Source: Globodera rostochiensis
Taxonomy: Eukaryota; Nematoda; Chromadorea; Rhabditida; Heteroderidae
Direction of reading: 5' to 3'
Assembly (NCBI GenBank): GCA_018350325.1
Contig: JAEVLN010000002.1
Coordinates: forward strand, 620,001-684,000
Length of the DNA stretch: 64,000 nucleotides
The position numbers and the translations under genes were made by a program. The notes below the pieces were generated by a model. The model saw only the letters and a program-made list of their open reading frames with translations. It was not told the DNA's origin and did not search any database. Position 1 is the first letter of the stretch. Every line of letters begins with the position of its first letter. Shown here piece after piece: positions 44,149 through 54,103 of the stretch.

Positions 44149-45159
44149 CAGGCATGGACACGGTTACCCGTAACCGCGGTTATCCGCGGTTAACCGCGGT
44201 TACCCGCGGTTAACGGTTATGGAATTTAAAAGGTCACGGTTACGGGCGGTTAACGGTTATGAGATTTTGAGGGCGGGCGGTTACGGTCGGTTAACGGTTA
44301 TGACCTCTAAAACCGCGGTTAACCGTCGTATCCGTTATTTTTTGGCTGCTGAGGATTGAGATGCTTTGCCTTATAATTTCTTTGACTTTTATTCACATTT
44401 CACCAAATTACTTTATCGATCCAGTGGCTTAGTGTTGAAACTCTTCGACTGATTTTATTTGTTCTAAGTTCTAGCCCCATCCGCTGTAATCATTTTATTT
44501 ATATTTTAATATCCCTCCTTTTTAGTATTCTTACAATTTTTTACAAAAATTTTAGCTATAAAAAGTAAAATTCTAAGTGTTTACATAAATAATTAGTGCA
44601 TTTTAAAACGTTCAATCACCTAAACTTGACAATTTTTCTTAGCATAAGTCGGTAAATATTCAATTTTTTTCTCCCGGCGGTGCCTATCGGCACCGCCGAA
44701 CCCCCACACCGCCCAAAAAATATTTTATAAATCTAAAGCGCAAAAAACACAGAAAAAATTCTCTGATCGGTCGCGCTTTGTTAGATTTTAATCATGAAAG
44801 TGTTAGAAAGAGATTTAAAAATTTTATTCATTGACAAAATCTGATAAAAAATCACTTGTTAAGTTCAATACACATCAATTTTGATTTAATTTTAGAAGGA
44901 CGCCACATCACGATCGGAAAAAAATAGTTTTGAAAAATCGATTGTTCAAAATCTGGAAAACTTTATTGATTTTTAAATAATGCGGTTAACCGCGGATAAC
45001 CGCGGGCGGTTAACGGTTATGAGATTTTGAGGACGGACGGTTACGGGCGGTTAACGGTTATGAGATTTTTAAGACGGGCGGTTACGGACGGTTAACGTTT
45101 CTAAGTGTTTGAGGACGGGCGGTTACGGTTAAGGAAATTCATAACCGTGTCCATGCCTG
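44149..45159. mobile_element. Non-autonomous hAT element C (1011 bp)
   Basis: The ends are CAGGCATGGACACGGTTA and the complement of CAGGCATGGACACGGTTA, perfect over at least 18 bp. The perfect 8-bp target duplication AATAAAAC lies at 44141-44148 and 45160-45167. Both subterminal regions are arrays of GGTTAACGGTTA / CGGGCGGTTACGG units. The interior contains one copy of the 24-bp palindrome at 44675-44698 and AT-rich DNA similar to that flanking it in elements A and B. No transposase. Confidence 0.85.
44675..44698. repeat. 24-bp GC palindrome module, site 4
   Basis: CGGCGGTGCC-TATC-GGCACCGCCG inside hAT element C, followed by a CCCCCACACC tract as at sites 1 and 2 (read on the matching strand). 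Elements A, B and C have different terminal repeats, so the shared module is unexpected. Confidence 0.7.
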
Positions 45160-45361
45160 AATAAAACAGTAATCCATAAATTTAAACAATCAAAGACAAA
45201 TCGCAATTAAAAATACCTAATTGATTTTTAAAAAAAACACAATAAATTAGGTGTAAATATACATAAAATATCCAAAAAAAAGGAATTGAATTCAATAGAA
45301 AAAATGTGTCAATTTTTATTAAAAAAATGATTTACTGCATTCTTCCAAACAATCACCATAA

Positions 45362-45478
45362 CGTTGGTACATAACCACGTCTTACCCAAGCCAGGTGATT
45401 CCGGTGATCCAATGATGCGCGAGTCCATTTGGCACAGGCGGCTAATAAAATTAAATAAAAATAAAATAATAAAAAGGT
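45362..45478 (+). pseudogene. Exon-like island, YxxxVxPVI then MMRESIWHRRL
   Basis: The first frame (45362-45415) reads RWYITTSYPSQVIPVIQ and stops. It aligns with TYATWVPVIG at 49151 with one extra codon here and a silent GTG/GTT change. The second frame, from ATG 45412, reads MMRESIWHRRLIKL and ends in AT-rich codons. A third frame, HVLPKPGDSGDP, runs straight into MMRES and is also open. Both supported segments belong to families described elsewhere in the window, which meet only here. Protein unknown. Confidence 0.4.
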
Positions 45479-45511
45479 CTTAAAGAATAAATTAAAACTA
45501 AACGAATATAC

Positions 45512-45779
45512 GTGCTGGGTCGTTTCGTAAAAAAGGCAAGCGTGGGGCCAATTGTGGCCAAAAAACGTTTTTCTGGCCATAGCTTTTTTTATGATTTGGT
45601 CAATAGCTTAGCTTTTGCTTACTAATAGCTTCTCCTCCTCCTAAGCTTTCGAATAATACTAAAATTGCTTGATTTGGTTAGCTTTGAAAGAAGTTATAAC
45701 AAAAAAACTTTTAAAAAGCGCCCATTTGCCTTTTTTACGAAACGCCTCCGCTTGCCTTTTTTACGAAACGACCTAGCAC
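45512..45779. mobile_element. Short inverted-repeat element (268 bp)
   Basis: The left end GTGCTGGGTCGTTTCGTAAA continues AAAAGGCAAGCG. The right end is its complement with one mismatch (GTGCTAGGTCG), giving about 31 bp of inverted repeat. A second partial copy of GCCTTTTTTACGAAACG lies just inside the right end. Inner words such as AATAGCTTAGCTTTTGC and TAGCTTCTCCTCCTCC are not coding. No target duplication is certain. It is probably a miniature transposable element of undetermined family. Confidence 0.55.
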
Positions 45780-46342
45780 CATTTTAATATATGAAAACGA
45801 TTAATACAAAATTCTGGTGAAACATACTTTCTAAATGATAAAAAATATAATACAAAAAATACATTTATAAAATTGACTAAACTAAACTAATTTATTGAAT
45901 CAAATATGATTGATTTCAATTTCAAAGATTAGATCAGTGTGAATTCATTTCTGAGAACAGCAATTATTTTGTATCAAAAATACTTTAATCAAGTCATCCT
46001 AAATAACACAATTAAAAGAAGATGTGCATTCACATAAGTTGAAAAGAACAAATAAAAAATTACAAATGAATGCTAATTAAGTAGATAATAAAATGTTATT
46101 AAAAATAAATATTTTTTTAATTGAAAATACATTAGCATATGAGAAATGTCTATAATCAAAAAATAAAAGAATGCATTTTACAACAAAGTGATGTTTTTTA
46201 AATTGAAAAGCATTGAAGATAAAAAAGAAAATGGGGTTTTCAAGTAAAATTCGAAAGTTCGTCGTAAAAGTCGCGCAAAAATAAAAAGACGCTTTTAAAA
46301 TTTTCATAGCTAAGCTAAAGAAATATGCCCTAAAAACAGCAT
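45780..46342. other. AT-rich stretch, nothing recognised
   Basis: Plain A/T-rich DNA. AGAAGATGTGCATTCACA at 46018 is a short copy of a block J word (40575). The 76-codon minus frame at 46077-46307 is Phe/Ile-rich and within chance length. Confidence 0.5.
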
Positions 46343-46573
46343 TTATATGCAGTGAAATTTAAAAATAGTCAATAACGCTTTAACTATCCAAGTTTGGGTT
46401 TGAGGCCTAACAAGAACAAGCTCGAATAATTGATACATTATAACCAAATTTGCCAAAGCCGTCAACATCAACCGTTTGGCACGACCATATGGATAAAGCC
46501 AAAGGCAGTCCTCCTTACCTTGACTAAAATATTGCAAAACTAAATTTTTTTTTTCAAATTTAACAAGTAACAA
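46343..46573 (-). CDS. Hypothetical 76-codon minus-strand frame
   Basis: The frame has a methionine start at 46571. Parts read LQYFSQGKEDCLWLYPYG, then RAKRLMLTALANLVIMYQLF, then ELVLVRPQTQTWIVKALL. The base-balanced core is about 46380-46530, and the plus strand over this core is interrupted by stops. The composition (a central hydrophobic helix) is protein-like, but there is no paralogue, domain or promoter to support it. Confidence 0.3.
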   Translation of the reverse strand: MLLVKFEKKNLVLQYFSQGKEDCLWLYPYGRAKRLMLTALANLVIMYQLFELVLVRPQTQTWIVKALLTIFKFHCI

Positions 46574-47859
46574 AAAAAGAAAAACAATTTAATTTATTTT
46601 CAAATATTTTTTATTGCACTAATTGAGCTTCAAAAATAATGCCACAATACAGCAATTATAGAAATAAAGTTAAATAATTAAATAATTTTATGGTATTGCA
46701 GACGGGGCAGCGCTTCCCCAATTTTGATTGTGAACCATCATCGAGCATTAGTTAAAGATTTAGATAAATACGAATAAAAAGTTTTAAATCACAAATAGCT
46801 AATCTTTTTACAAATATAAAATTTATGGCTTCAAAAATAAAATTGCAAAAAAAACAACTAATTTTTGAAAACTTAATTTGAATAGAAATACTTTAAACAA
46901 TTATTTTTTAATAATGTTATAAAAATAACTTAATTTGAAACTTATTTGAACCTTTTCGGAAAGCTTCAGATAAAAGCTTTTTGGAAATTGACAACTTAAA
47001 GATTTTCAAACGACGATTTGCCACTTACTCTTCAGCATTCAAGGCATTTTTTGAGGAAATAAGAATTCGAGGATCAATTGCGATGAAGGCAAAAATGGTC
47101 CTACAAAAGTTGTAATATTCATAAAACCAATTAATTCTTAAATTGATAGCTGTTCTCTGCACGAATTGATGAACAATACAGACTTCAACTATACGTGTCA
47201 AAGGCTTTGTTTACAACTCAGAAACCAATTGATTAAATTGGTATAAGCAAATCTATCTTATAAATTATAAAATAGTTATGTTGAACAAGAAATTTAAAAA
47301 AAAATTATATGTTCAAAGATAAAAAATCATCTAAAATATGAAAAACACATGTAATTCCAATTACTGACAGATTAATCCAAACAAAATATAAAATTACTAA
47401 TACTAAATAAAATAAGAGTTGGAAAACAAATTCACCTGGAAATCCAAATTAAGTTTATCATATTTTAAAGAATATATTAGGATAGTCTAAAGTCAAATGA
47501 ACAGCTTACAACAAAGATTAAATTATTTCAAATAAATTGATTAAATAAAACAATCAAATAAAAAAAATATAAAATTATTTTTTAAAATAATATTTAACAT
47601 TATTAACAAGCGGCTAATAAACTCAAATAAAAATAAAGGTATAAAAAAAGTACGAGATATTTTTGAAATTAAGCCCGTAATTTATTATTACCTATACATC
47701 CATTTTATACAAAGTAGTAAAAAAATATTAATATATTGCATATTATAAATTTTTGATCGATCAAAGAAATAAAAGTAATTTTATTATTTAATTAAAATAG
47801 AAATAAAATAAATGGAAGTGGTTAAAAATTAAATTAATTTTAGCGATTTTTCCAAATCT
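46574..47859. repeat. AT-rich DNA with the 32.8-kb repeat
   Basis: 47205-47440 matches 32795-33020. 47600-47640 (AACAAGCGGCTAATAAACTC) is a degraded copy of 35865-35900 and 45438-45475. Small islands at 46695-46745 and 47025-47095 have no copies and only short frames. Confidence 0.5.
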
Positions 47860-48700
47860 TGATTGAGCTAGACTTGCGCCTCTGAGGCTCCTAAGCGGAT
47901 TATTTCGCATCGAATTAGAAGTGGAGCAGCGTGACCAAATAAAAAAAAGAAAAATGTTATTACTCAAATCATTGCCAATTTGTACAATTATAAATTCATT
48001 TGTTTAGTTGCAAAATAAAAGGTGTATAAAAGGTAGACAACATTGTTTAAACAATTAAAAAAACTAAATTAAAAAAATATTGAACAATCAATCACTTTTC
48101 TCAGTCTCCTCAATTAATAGTATTAATTCTTAGCGTGATAATAAATTTAAATGAAATTTGAATGACATAAACAAATGAAAGCAGCTCATGAACAGTTTAT
48201 AGGAGCAGTAGACTCCACGGGGACAACTTTCAAAATCAAGAAAGAAAACTGAGAAAACAGCAAAACCAGCGTTTAATGGAAAAAATTTAATAAAGGAATA
48301 TCTTATCAATAACTTCGTGTTTTTTTCTAAACAAACAATGCTTAAATGTTTTAAATGGTAATCAAAGACTTTTGAAATTTGAAATTTTAATATGAAATAA
48401 TTGAAAATTAGTTTTTAGCCTCAACTTAAGAAAAACCAAACTTAAAAAATTAAAATCAAATAGATTTTAAAACCAAAAAATAAAATAAAAAAACAAAAAC
48501 TCATGTCAACAAAAAATCCTAACTATTGCATTCATACTGTTAGCATAAAAAATTAGGTTAGAACGGTTTATCCACTTTTATAGATATACAGGTCATGAGT
48601 TAAGCAATTTTAAACCTTAACTCAATATTTTTGTGTTGTTAAATTCTAAAAAATAATAAGAATATACTTCAATCTATTAATAAATAATTGGAAAGTTTTT
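47860..48700. repeat. Block M, third copy
   Basis: Single-copy version of the 36.2-37.5-kb block. The order is conserved from the GAGCAGCGTGACC island through TAAAAGGTGTATAAAAGGTAGA to AACTAATCCGTGTGGAAAT. The last word is shared with 37590-37605. Confidence 0.65.
48175..48252 (+). pseudogene. Exon-like island AHEQFIGAVDSTGTTFKI, copy 3
   Basis: Reads MKAAHEQFIGAVDSTGTTFK then IKKEN and TGA. An ATG (48175) starts the frame, which is also open upstream through FEWHKQ-like codons. It is the reference for the third-position bias described for copies 1 and 2, and the only one whose antisense frame is interrupted (TGA). Protein unknown. Confidence 0.5.
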
Positions 48701-49059
48701 TTAAGAGGATAACTAATCCGTGTGGAAATAAAAAAAAGATGAATGCGTTAAATAACGAGAATATTTTTAAGGTTTTCAAAAAACGCACATTTAATAAAAA
48801 TGAAAATTTACTATACCAACACATTTACTCCTTAATTATTTAAACCTCGAGTTAATGTACATATAGAATAGTTTCATATTTTTAGCTTTATTAAAATTAA
48901 TTACCCAAACAAATTTAAAACGATGTAATATAAAAATATTTATAGTCTAAAAATTTGGTGGCATGGCATTGCTTAAAATAGATAAAATAATATTAAATTC
49001 ATTTATTATTAAAATAAAAATTTAAAATAATACAAATTTACCGAAATTTGAGTTAAAAA

Positions 49060-49186
49060 GTGCTGAAACATCATCGGTATTTTTTCAGCATAAAGTTGAA
49101 TTTTAAAAGCTTTGTTTTTAAAAAAAGGCAGTGAGTGCATTTGCAATGGGACTTACGCCACCTGGGTTCCGGTGATCGGAATTTAA
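49060..49186 (+). pseudogene. Exon-like island, LKHHRYF / GSECICNGTYATWVPVIG, copy 2
   Basis: The first frame, from GTG 49060, reads VLKHHRYFFSI. The second, 49127-49186, reads GSECICNGTYATWVPVIGI and stops. The paralogue at 858-990 conserves both pieces with third-position-biased changes, and 45362 conserves the TYATWVPVIG part. The C-x-C and N-G-T are protein-like, but no family is recognised. The two pieces are in different frames. Confidence 0.45.
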
Positions 49187-49229
49187 ACAACTAGACAATA
49201 AAACAATTAAGTTATTTAATTTCAATAAA

Positions 49230-49470
49230 CAAACACTTATTTTAACTTAAAATAATAATCATTATTATTAAAATAAACCTAACTTTTAATACAATAAAAA
49301 ATTAATATTTGACACAATTTTTAACAAAGAGGCGCAAATATTATTAACTAATTCAAAAAAAAAATGTTAAGATATGAATATTTAAAGATAAAATCAAAAC
49401 TACACTAAGCAATAGATTTACTTCATTATTTTTATAAAAATTCACATTTATCTAAATCTAATCTCACACC
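49230..49470. repeat. Copy of 43070-43290
   Basis: Shares CAATAAACAAACACTTATT, TTTAATACAATAAAAAATTAATATTTGACACAATT (with gaps), GAGGCGC.AAATATTATTAACTAATT and AAACTACACTAA. A partial third copy is at 61790-61900. AT-rich, no coding evidence. Confidence 0.55.
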
Positions 49471-49477
49471 TAAGAAA

Positions 49478-49902
49478 TTATTTTGATATTTGCATTTTTG
49501 ATGAAAAATGGCAATGTTAATATTGAAAGTGAAAATAATATAACAAAAACTGAACTTATAAACAATTTTTTATAATTTTAAAAAAGTAGGAAGATCAATT
49601 GATGCCCAGTAAAAAGTTTCTCGTAAAATAAAAATGTTAATCAACATGAAATAAATGCAATCTTAAAGATGTGGGCCTCAACCCGATAATCCATTACAAC
49701 GCGGGACGCTTCAACGTTCACACCTGTTACCCGCTGCTTGATGACAACGATGCCAAAGGTGCAATAAATTATTTTAATATTTGCATTTTGATGAAAAATT
49801 GCAATGACAATATATGAAAGTGAAAATAAAATAACAAAAGCTGAATTTAAAAACAATTTTAATTTATAATTTTAAAAAAGCAGCAAGAATCAATTGATGC
49901 CT
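49478..49902. repeat. Local tandem duplication around a base-balanced island
   Basis: 49478-49605 and 49770-49902 are diverged direct repeats (GATATTTGCATTTTTGATGA, GAAAGTGAAAATAA.ATAACAAAA, ATCAATTGATGCC). Between them is the island at 49669-49760. Confidence 0.6.
49641..49856 (-). other. Base-balanced island open on both strands
   Basis: On the minus strand a 71-codon frame reads FGIVVIKQRVTGVNVEASRV, then VMDYRVEAHIF. On the plus strand 49669-49760 reads DVGLNPIIHYNAGRFNVHT, then CYPLLDDNDAKG, with AAAG-GTGCAA as a possible donor. Both are protein-like and neither has a paralogue, so strand and status are open. It is flanked by the direct repeats at 49478 and 49770. Confidence 0.3.
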
Positions 49903-50439
49903 TCTAAAACCCCGATACTAGAGGTCAAATTCATTGGCCAAATGATCATTTAAAATATAGTTGAAAAAGTCTAAATACTCATAATAAAATATTTAATTTC
50001 ACTCTTGGAACCAAGACACTCAAAATAATAACAAAATTTTCAAAATATAGTATTAGTTATTAAATTTACTTAAAATAAAATGTAAAATTTTAGTAACTTT
50101 TAAACTAACATTTAAAAGTGTTTGGGTCAATCAAAAAATTACCTACATAATTAAATACCAGCAAAAGCCTATAATATTATGCTTTTAAAAAGAGTCAATT
50201 TAATTAGAAATAATAAAAAAAAATCAAGCAGCTAACTCACTATTCAATATAAAACTAATAAAAACTATAAAATAACAAAAATAATTTTATAATACTAAAC
50301 AGTGAATAATACCAAAAAATTAATATCATTAATCAGAGAGACAGTAAAATAATAAGAGAAAGGCTTTAAAACTACTTATAAGACGTTAAAGAAAAAAAAA
50401 ATTAAGTATTAAGCAAATTAGTGTACTAAAAGAGCAATT
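49903..50439. other. AT-rich stretch, nothing recognised
   Basis: Plain A/T-rich DNA with frequent stops in all frames. Confidence 0.5.
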
Positions 50440-50640
50440 TTTGGTGCATGTTTTGGCATTTTGGTGCATATTTAGCATTTTTGGCTTATTTTAGCCTTTT
50501 TTTTCCGGACATATATATGCGCATATTTTGGCATTTTGGTGCATATTTTGCCTTTTTATGGTGCATATATATGCGCATATTTTGGCATATTTTGGCCTTT
50601 TTTTGCTGCATATATATGCGTATTAATGAAATACATTTTA
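50440..50640. repeat. Tandem GCATATTTTGGC array
   Basis: Seven or more imperfect units of GGTGCATATTTTGGCATTTT and the variant CATATATATGCGCATATTTTGG. The frames at 50448-50817 read through this array and are not genes. A related unit set is at 63205-63280. Confidence 0.7.
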
Positions 50641-51640
50641 ATACTAATATTAAGGAATCCCATGAATTTAATTAAATACCAAAACCGGTTACTGCGTTGG
50701 TATATGCCAAACATCTTCAAAGAGCTTACTTCAACCAATGCTTCCTCATTAGCCAAATCCAAAAACGACAAATTACATAATGACCCAAAAAAGTCAGTAA
50801 AGAAAAAATTTACATAAACATACTAAATAATTGGAAATCCCAAGAGCTACAAACATTTCATTGAAAATCACTTCAGAGATCAGGGAATTAAAAACAAAGT
50901 TATCTATTTACTCCACATTGATTAATATTACACTAGACTCAAAAGTGCACAAAGATTCAAATAAATATTAAAACAAAAAAATTTCAAATCAAAATTTAAA
51001 GACCAAAAATCATAAATAAAAATTTTTAAACAAACTAAAAAACATGCAACAGAATTATGACATAAATCTACTAGAAATTAATTTGTAATCAAAATAATTT
51101 TTTTATGATTAAATTGGAATTAAATGCTATAATCTTTGCACTAAAAACCCATAAATTCAAATTCCAAAAAGATGGAAAGGTGCGCTTAAATTTTAAATGA
51201 TAATAAAATTTTAAATCTAGAATTTTCTTTACTTCTCAATTGGATCCACTCTCTCAAAACGTGGATCAACTATATATGCATATCATCGACCACACATTTT
51301 TCTCGTTTTATGCTCTTTATATAAAACAAATATTGCGATATTCATAACGCGTGGCGTAAATCTTACACAACCAATGATTTAGGTATTTACATTTTAAAAG
51401 TTTAGACTTGAAAACAAATTTTAACGATCACAAATCGAAGTTTGACCAGCAGGCAATGCCGGCGAAATGCTTATTTTGGTGTTTTTTTAATTTCTTTGCA
51501 AATATGTAAATTTTGGGTAACTCAACTTAACTACCTAAATGCATAATATAATTCCTTTCTTAATATAAAACATTACTAGAAGCAAACAGCAGTATTTTGA
51601 CAAGGACTAATATAATATTTTATTTTATGTTAAAATTAAT
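50641..51640. other. AT-rich stretch with minor repeats
   Basis: 51500-51615 is a copy of 35695-35840. 51460-51495 (GCCGGCGAAATGCTTATTTTGGTGTTTTTTTAATTTCTTTGC, in pieces) is a short TATTTTGG relative. Otherwise nothing recognised. Confidence 0.45.
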
Positions 51641-52370
51641 ATACGCTGCCGCGCATATAAATCACATCACTAGTTATGACATAATATTTTCTACAATATA
51701 CGTATTTTCATTATATATTTTACAGAAATAGACGCGATGCTAAAAAGTTCATCACTGGATTTTCTGAAATGACAGGAACTAACAATGGCGTACGTACTGG
51801 AAAAGCTGGGAAATATTAGCACAGGAGCGTTCAGCTTGTACAGGATTCTTTTGAAATGATAAATACGCAAAACGATTTCTATATCTAAATTAACCAAAAA
51901 ATATAATTTAAATTAAAATGCGACTAATAAATAAATGTAAAAATAAAAGAAATATTAAACAAATTTTTCTGAATTTTTACAAGAAATGGTACATCTTTAT
52001 TAATAAACTTAATAATAAGTTAGCTAAAAGTCAAAATTTTTTGTAAAAATACTAATCAGTCTCAATTGGCTTAAAAAAAAGAAGTAATATTTAAAATTTA
52101 TTAACATATTACATATAAAAGGACCAACCTTTCTATTCACACGGCATCCATCCTCTGGAACAAGTAAAAAATGAATTTAATAAATAATTTCAAATACAAA
52201 ATATTATTTTCAATAAATGATATTGAGATTATTAGCATAAAAAACTATCTAAAATAAATCATGCAACTATAATTTTAAGAAATATGATTCAATATATTGC
52301 TTTATAACATAAATTTGAAAATGTCTAATCGTTTAAATTAGTAAGGATTTTAAAAATAATTTCATAATGT
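51640..52370. repeat. Block B, right-half copy
   Basis: Matches 16418-17137, including the splice-acceptor-like TTTTACAG, the island at 51723-51860, and the tail GGACCAACCTTTCTATTCAC. The 68-codon minus frame at 51691-51897 covers the island but is disrupted in the 16-kb copy. Confidence 0.65.
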
Positions 52371-52468
52371 TGCAGACGTATTTTGTTCGAGAACGGTCCC
52401 GAGTGGGCCAAAAAACAATGGAATTTGTGCGTACAGCGGGGTATTGCACTGGGTCTTCTGGCAATTAA
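52367..52468 (+). other. Base-balanced island with two open plus frames
   Basis: ATG 52367 reads MLQTYFVRERSRVGQKTMEF, then VRTAGYCTGSSGN, and stops. Another frame reads VADVFCSRTVPSGPKNNGI, then CAYSGVLHWVFWQL. The antisense is part of a 99-codon frame (52325-52624). It sits exactly where the block B homology ends. No copy elsewhere, so coding status is untested. Confidence 0.25.
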
Positions 52469-53917
52469 AAAAAAATAAATGAATATAAAAGAATTATTTC
52501 CATGATAAAAAATATGTTTAACAATAATTATGTTGTTTAATAAACTAACTAATTTATTTTTCATTAAATTAAATATTATTGTAATAATTAATTTATTTGT
52601 TATCTCTTTCAAATGCTTCCGCAAATACGGCTTAGAATCATGAAAGCATCAGCTTAAAATAAATATAGGTAAATAAAAAAGGCAAAAATATTTTACAAAA
52701 AATGTATGAAGCATCTAAGAACCAATACTTGGCGTATTTTATTCAATTTAACCATTATGAATACCTTTACAAAAAAAAGTTAGTTAATTAATATAAAATT
52801 TTATTTTATTTTTTTACTTCAAAAACAAATATTAAATTGACAAATGATATAAAAAGTTGAAAAAATTAAAACTATAATAAAAAGTTAGTTTAAATGATCA
52901 ATGGCAGCGATGATTTTATATTATAAAATAGCAAGCAATGCAAAAACTTTAACTATGTATAAACAGCCTTCAGAAAAGTAAAGTAAAACATTTATCAAAA
53001 GAAATTGTAATTAATGAAACTTTGTGAAACAGAGATTATTCGCCTTTTGGTGTTTCACATGCAAGTTCAATAGTAAATAATAATCTAATATTTGCCAAAT
53101 CTTTAAAGAATTATTCTGAATTAAAAACGTTCTAAATAAATTAAAAGCTAAATATAATTATTGTAGTAAGACCTCAATGTTCGTATGTGAACTCTCAAAT
53201 TTCTATTTGCAATAACATACAGTCAGCTGCCGGAAATGGCGATTTAAATTGTACCGTTCATATCAATAAAGTAAAAATATAAAACTTATTTAAAATAATA
53301 AACATTAAATTATTAAAATATATGTTCATTTATTGTTACTAAAAAAATTTAAATTTAAATTAATTCTCAAAGCAAATTTTGCAAAAAAACATTATTACAT
53401 ATAATTTTACTCCAAACTATGTTATTGGTACGATCACTGTCGCAGGCTTTGTTGAGCCTTAAAAATGTATATTATTTATGGCTAAAAAATAAATATTTAT
53501 ATTTACCTAATAAAGGCTAAAGATAAAAGTATTTCAAAATAATATAAAAAAACATTTATAAAATCAAATAAATTAAAAAACTAATGCAAATCGGAGCCAA
53601 CTCGGCGGGCCGCTGCCCCTTAATGAGTGAAAATGTGTAATAATTAGTGAGAATATTGCCAAATCCAATTCACCAGCCCGCGGCTTACAATAGCTTCTTT
53701 GTTTATAAATAAAGTTAATGATTTTTAATGTAATTTAACATTATTTATAGATGTAAGCTTTTGGTTTTATAAATATTAATTAACTAATACAACGATTGAT
53801 TGGTATATCAATTTTCAGTTGTAAATTAAATTTTTTATTTATAAGAATTGGTATGCGTTTAATTAAAATATTTTAGCGGACACCGAAAAAGCGAACGAAT
53901 ATGCATTTGGAACGATT
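52469..53917. other. AT-rich stretch with small islands
   Basis: Mostly A/T-rich. The islands at 53395-53460 (frame NYVIGTITVAGFVEP) and 53585-53640 are short and unpaired. An island near 53220-53260 contains GTCAGCTGCCGGAAATGGCG. No gene, RNA or element recognised. Confidence 0.45.
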
Positions 53918-54103
53918 TTGTTACAGAAAATAATTTCAAAAAAAAAAGATTTTTGGAAATTGTTTGAACTTGGGTTAGGGGCACGCAAAAGCGGAGCTTG
54001 TATTAGAGTACGGCTTTTTCTTTTCAGTTTTTATTTTTTTAAACTAACTCTTTATGGCACATTGTCTGGGAGCCGCCTGGCTGTGAGAGAATTCATTGCT
54101 TAA
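53918..54103 (+). CDS. Hypothetical 61-codon frame
   Basis: The frame starts at a TTG within KILLQKII-like codons and reads FWKLFELGLGARKSGACIRV, then a Phe/Leu-rich stretch that could be membrane-buried, then YGTLSGSRLAVREFIA and TAA. Two base-balanced pieces (53955-54020 and 54050-54105) are joined by AT-rich codons in one frame, which is mildly unusual here. No paralogue or domain. Confidence 0.25.
   Translation: MLQKIISKKKDFWKLFELGLGARKSGACIRVRLFLFSFYFFKLTLYGTLSGSRLAVREFIA

Noticed and set aside
45380..45420. PGDSGDP as a serine protease active-site motif
   Set aside because: It is a six-residue resemblance in an alternative frame, without the preceding cysteine context, His or Asp motifs. 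The paralogue at 49151 supports a different frame.
53400..53460. Shared TI.V.GFV motif with 47195
   Set aside because: Ten residues only, with non-homologous flanks; probably coincidence.
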